Source: Hyphomicrobiales bacterium (GTDB taxonomy: Bacteria > Pseudomonadota > Alphaproteobacteria > Rhizobiales > JAJFHR01). From it: a DNA stretch of 7,540 bases. Position numbers and translations under genes: made by a program. Positions 6,346 to 7,540 of the stretch are shown piece after piece. Each line of letters begins with the position of its first letter. Within the stretch, counting starts at the first letter, position 1. Below the pieces are notes generated by a model. That model worked only from the letters and a program-made list of their open reading frames with translations. It was not told the DNA's origin and made no database searches. The DNA lies in NCBI GenBank assembly GCA_021775515.1, contig JAJFHR010000248.1:1-7540 (forward strand), read 5' to 3'.

Positions 6346-6987
6346 ATGCAAGAATTCTCCCTCTATCTTCCTGGCATCCTTCTCGCGTATTCTGCCTTCC
6401 TTTTAGGGATTGCGAGTCCCGGACCTAACATTCTCGCAGTGATAGGCACATCAATGGGGGTGGGACGGCAGTCAGGAATTTCTCTAGCTATGGGCGTGGC
6501 TAGCGGATCGTTCACATGGGCGCTTCTGACGGTGTTTGGACTGTCAGCCATCTTGGCAACCTATGCATCAGCGCTCATATTGATCAAAATATTTGGCGGG
6601 GTGTACCTGCTATGGCTAGCATACAAATCTTTTAAATCGGCGGCTTCCACACATGATATAGAAGCTAAGGAATTGGCTGGCGGCCGCCGCACTCGGTTTG
6701 GTTACCTCAAGCGTGGATACATCATCCAGATGACCAACCCGAAAGCAGCTCTTGCATGGATAGCCATTATTTCCTTGGGCCTCCAAGAAGGAGCGCCACA
6801 TTGGGTTGGTGTTGTGATTGTCGCTGGCACTTTTCTTATGTCGATAGCTATCCACATCTTATATGCCGTGGCTTTCTCTACTCCTGCCATGGTGCGTTTG
6901 TACGGTAAATCGCGCCGAACAATCCAAGGTGTTCTTGGGACCTTCTTTGCTCTTGCAGGTCTTCGCCTGCTGACAAGTCGGAGTTAA
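6346..6987 (+). CDS. LysE/RhtB family amino-acid or metabolite exporter
   Basis: Inner-membrane efflux protein of 213 residues when started at the ATG at 6346, close to the 205-210 usual for the LysE/RhtB family. Family marks are FLLGIASPGPN at residues 18-28, the glycine-patterned GVGRQSGISLAMGVASG (38-54), the hydrophobic run ending GGVYLLWLAYKSFKSA (84-99) and the TNPKAAL motif (130-136). About six hydrophobic segments can be drawn: near 8-28, 42-67, 69-93, 127-145, 148-175 and 188-209. A polar loop rich in charged residues (101-123) separates the halves. Members export lysine, homoserine, threonine, cysteine or related compounds; the substrate here cannot be read from sequence. The gene follows a transposase relic and is 6 bases ahead of a small monooxygenase-fold gene, with which it probably forms an operon. 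Confidence 0.92.
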   Translation: MQEFSLYLPGILLAYSAFLLGIASPGPNILAVIGTSMGVGRQSGISLAMGVASGSFTWALLTVFGLSAILATYASALILIKIFGGVYLLWLAYKSFKSAASTHDIEAKELAGGRRTRFGYLKRGYIIQMTNPKAALAWIAIISLGLQEGAPHWVGVVIVAGTFLMSIAIHILYAVAFSTPAMVRLYGKSRRTIQGVLGTFFALAGLRLLTSRS

Positions 6988-6993
6988 ACTGCG

Positions 6994-7317
6994 ATGCCCT
7001 ATACTGATCCCGCCGCCACGAACTTGAACAAAGGGTTTGCTGTTGCCATTAATATCGTAGCCAAAGAAGGCAAAGGCGATGCCGTGGCAGATATTTTGCA
7101 AGGGTTGATAGCACCGACAATGGCGGAAAAGGGTGTCAAGTTCTTCGTACCGTACCGTTCGCCAACCGATCCTTTGTCATTCTTCGTTTACGAGCTTTAC
7201 GTTGATGAAGCAGCATGGGAAGCACATAACAACGCCCCACATTTTCTAAGCATCGTAGATGAACTTGTCTCAATAGCTGCTCATCGTCAACGGATACCGT
7301 TCGTTCCCCTCGCCTAA
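6994..7317 (+). CDS. Antibiotic biosynthesis monooxygenase (ABM/YgiN-like) fold protein
   Basis: Small cytoplasmic protein of 107 residues with the dimeric ferredoxin-like ABM fold, related to the quinol monooxygenase YgiN. FAVAINIVAKEGKGDAVADIL (15-35) is the first strand and helix, and FFVYELYVDEAAWEAHNNAPHF (63-84) is the typical central strand and helix with the conserved Glu67, Trp75, His78 and His83. Proteins of this type oxidise quinols or aromatic compounds without a cofactor, or act as small-ligand binding or isomerising units; which applies here is unknown. The N-terminal 13 residues extend slightly beyond the core domain. The ATG lies 6 bases after the exporter stop, with GGAG at 6980-6983 about 10 bases upstream, so translation is probably coupled. 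Confidence 0.88.
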   Translation: MPYTDPAATNLNKGFAVAINIVAKEGKGDAVADILQGLIAPTMAEKGVKFFVPYRSPTDPLSFFVYELYVDEAAWEAHNNAPHFLSIVDELVSIAAHRQRIPFVPLA

Positions 7318-7540
7318 TCACAAAGATCATTCAACGTCTGGTCAGACCTGAAAATTCATCTTTTTTGTTTTAGCGCTGCGTTGCCAGGCCCGCGCCTTCG
7401 CACTGCCAACCGGCATGTTACCGCGTGAGCGTTTTCCTCATTAACATTCAGGCCAACGGTCCTATGGCGGCTGAAAAGATTTATCAGGCCCGTGCGTTCT
7501 CATTGTCACCTTTGATGTCATGAACCAGAAAATTGACCCA
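7318..7540. other. Downstream spacer without a supportable gene
   Basis: Both strands are broken by stops in all frames over most of this stretch. A short palindrome GTCTGGTCAGAC (about 7337-7348) is followed 13 or so bases later by a run of six T, too far for a standard terminator. Two loosely similar 39-base segments begin at 7382 and 7482. An open frame is entered near the right edge but has no good start or ribosome site, so no gene is called. Confidence 0.5.

Noticed and set aside
7337..7366. Possible terminator after the ABM-fold gene
   Set aside because: The palindrome GTCTGGTCAGAC has a loop of only 2 bases and the T run begins about 13 bases after the stem, so it does not fit an intrinsic terminator.
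7520..7540. ATG opening a frame at the right edge (MNQKIDP)
   Set aside because: Only seven codons are visible and no Shine-Dalgarno site precedes it; the frame could be chance.

Overview
The window carries the distal part of a catabolic and uptake operon on the + strand, followed by a strong terminator, a gene-poor stretch with a decayed transposase, and a separate two-gene operon. Family resemblance (a dihydropyrimidinase directly followed by an ATPase, two permeases and an NMT1/THI5-like binding protein), moderate GC and dense gene packing suggest an alphaproteobacterium, possibly of the Rhizobiales or a relative. This placement is inferred from gene content only.

Region 1 (1-5861): a 5'-truncated dihydropyrimidinase/D-hydantoinase (hydA type), an ABC ATPase, a small unrecognised gene with HEPN-like features, two ABC inner-membrane permeases (the second with an extra membrane-spanning N-terminal part) and a secreted binding protein, closed by a perfect 13-bp inverted-repeat terminator. 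The genes overlap or lie 5 to 33 bases apart, so one transcript is likely. Read together, the binding protein captures a ligand in the periplasm, the two permeases and the ATPase import it, and dihydropyrimidinase opens the ring of a dihydropyrimidine or hydantoin in the cytoplasm. The likely cargo is therefore a pyrimidine, dihydropyrimidine or hydantoin-like compound rather than the nitrate or taurine that generic annotation of this ABC family would suggest. This is an inference from context. The rest of the reductive pyrimidine pathway (dihydropyrimidine dehydrogenase, N-carbamoyl-beta-alanine amidohydrolase) would be expected upstream, outside the window.

The most unusual item is the 177-residue gene at 2263-2796. 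It sits between the ATPase and the first permease, is clearly AT-richer than its neighbours (hand counts of 40% and 42% GC in two 60-base blocks against 60% in a block of the ATPase gene), and has no obvious role in transport. It looks like a recent gene insertion that kept the operon running through a translationally coupled junction.

Region 2 (5862-6345): no intact gene. A minus-strand fragment at about 5956-6146 resembles the N-terminal part of an IS5-superfamily transposase, frameshifted and truncated.

Region 3 (6346-7317): a LysE/RhtB-type amino-acid exporter and a short antibiotic-biosynthesis-monooxygenase-fold protein, 6 bases apart. The last 223 bases show no supportable gene.
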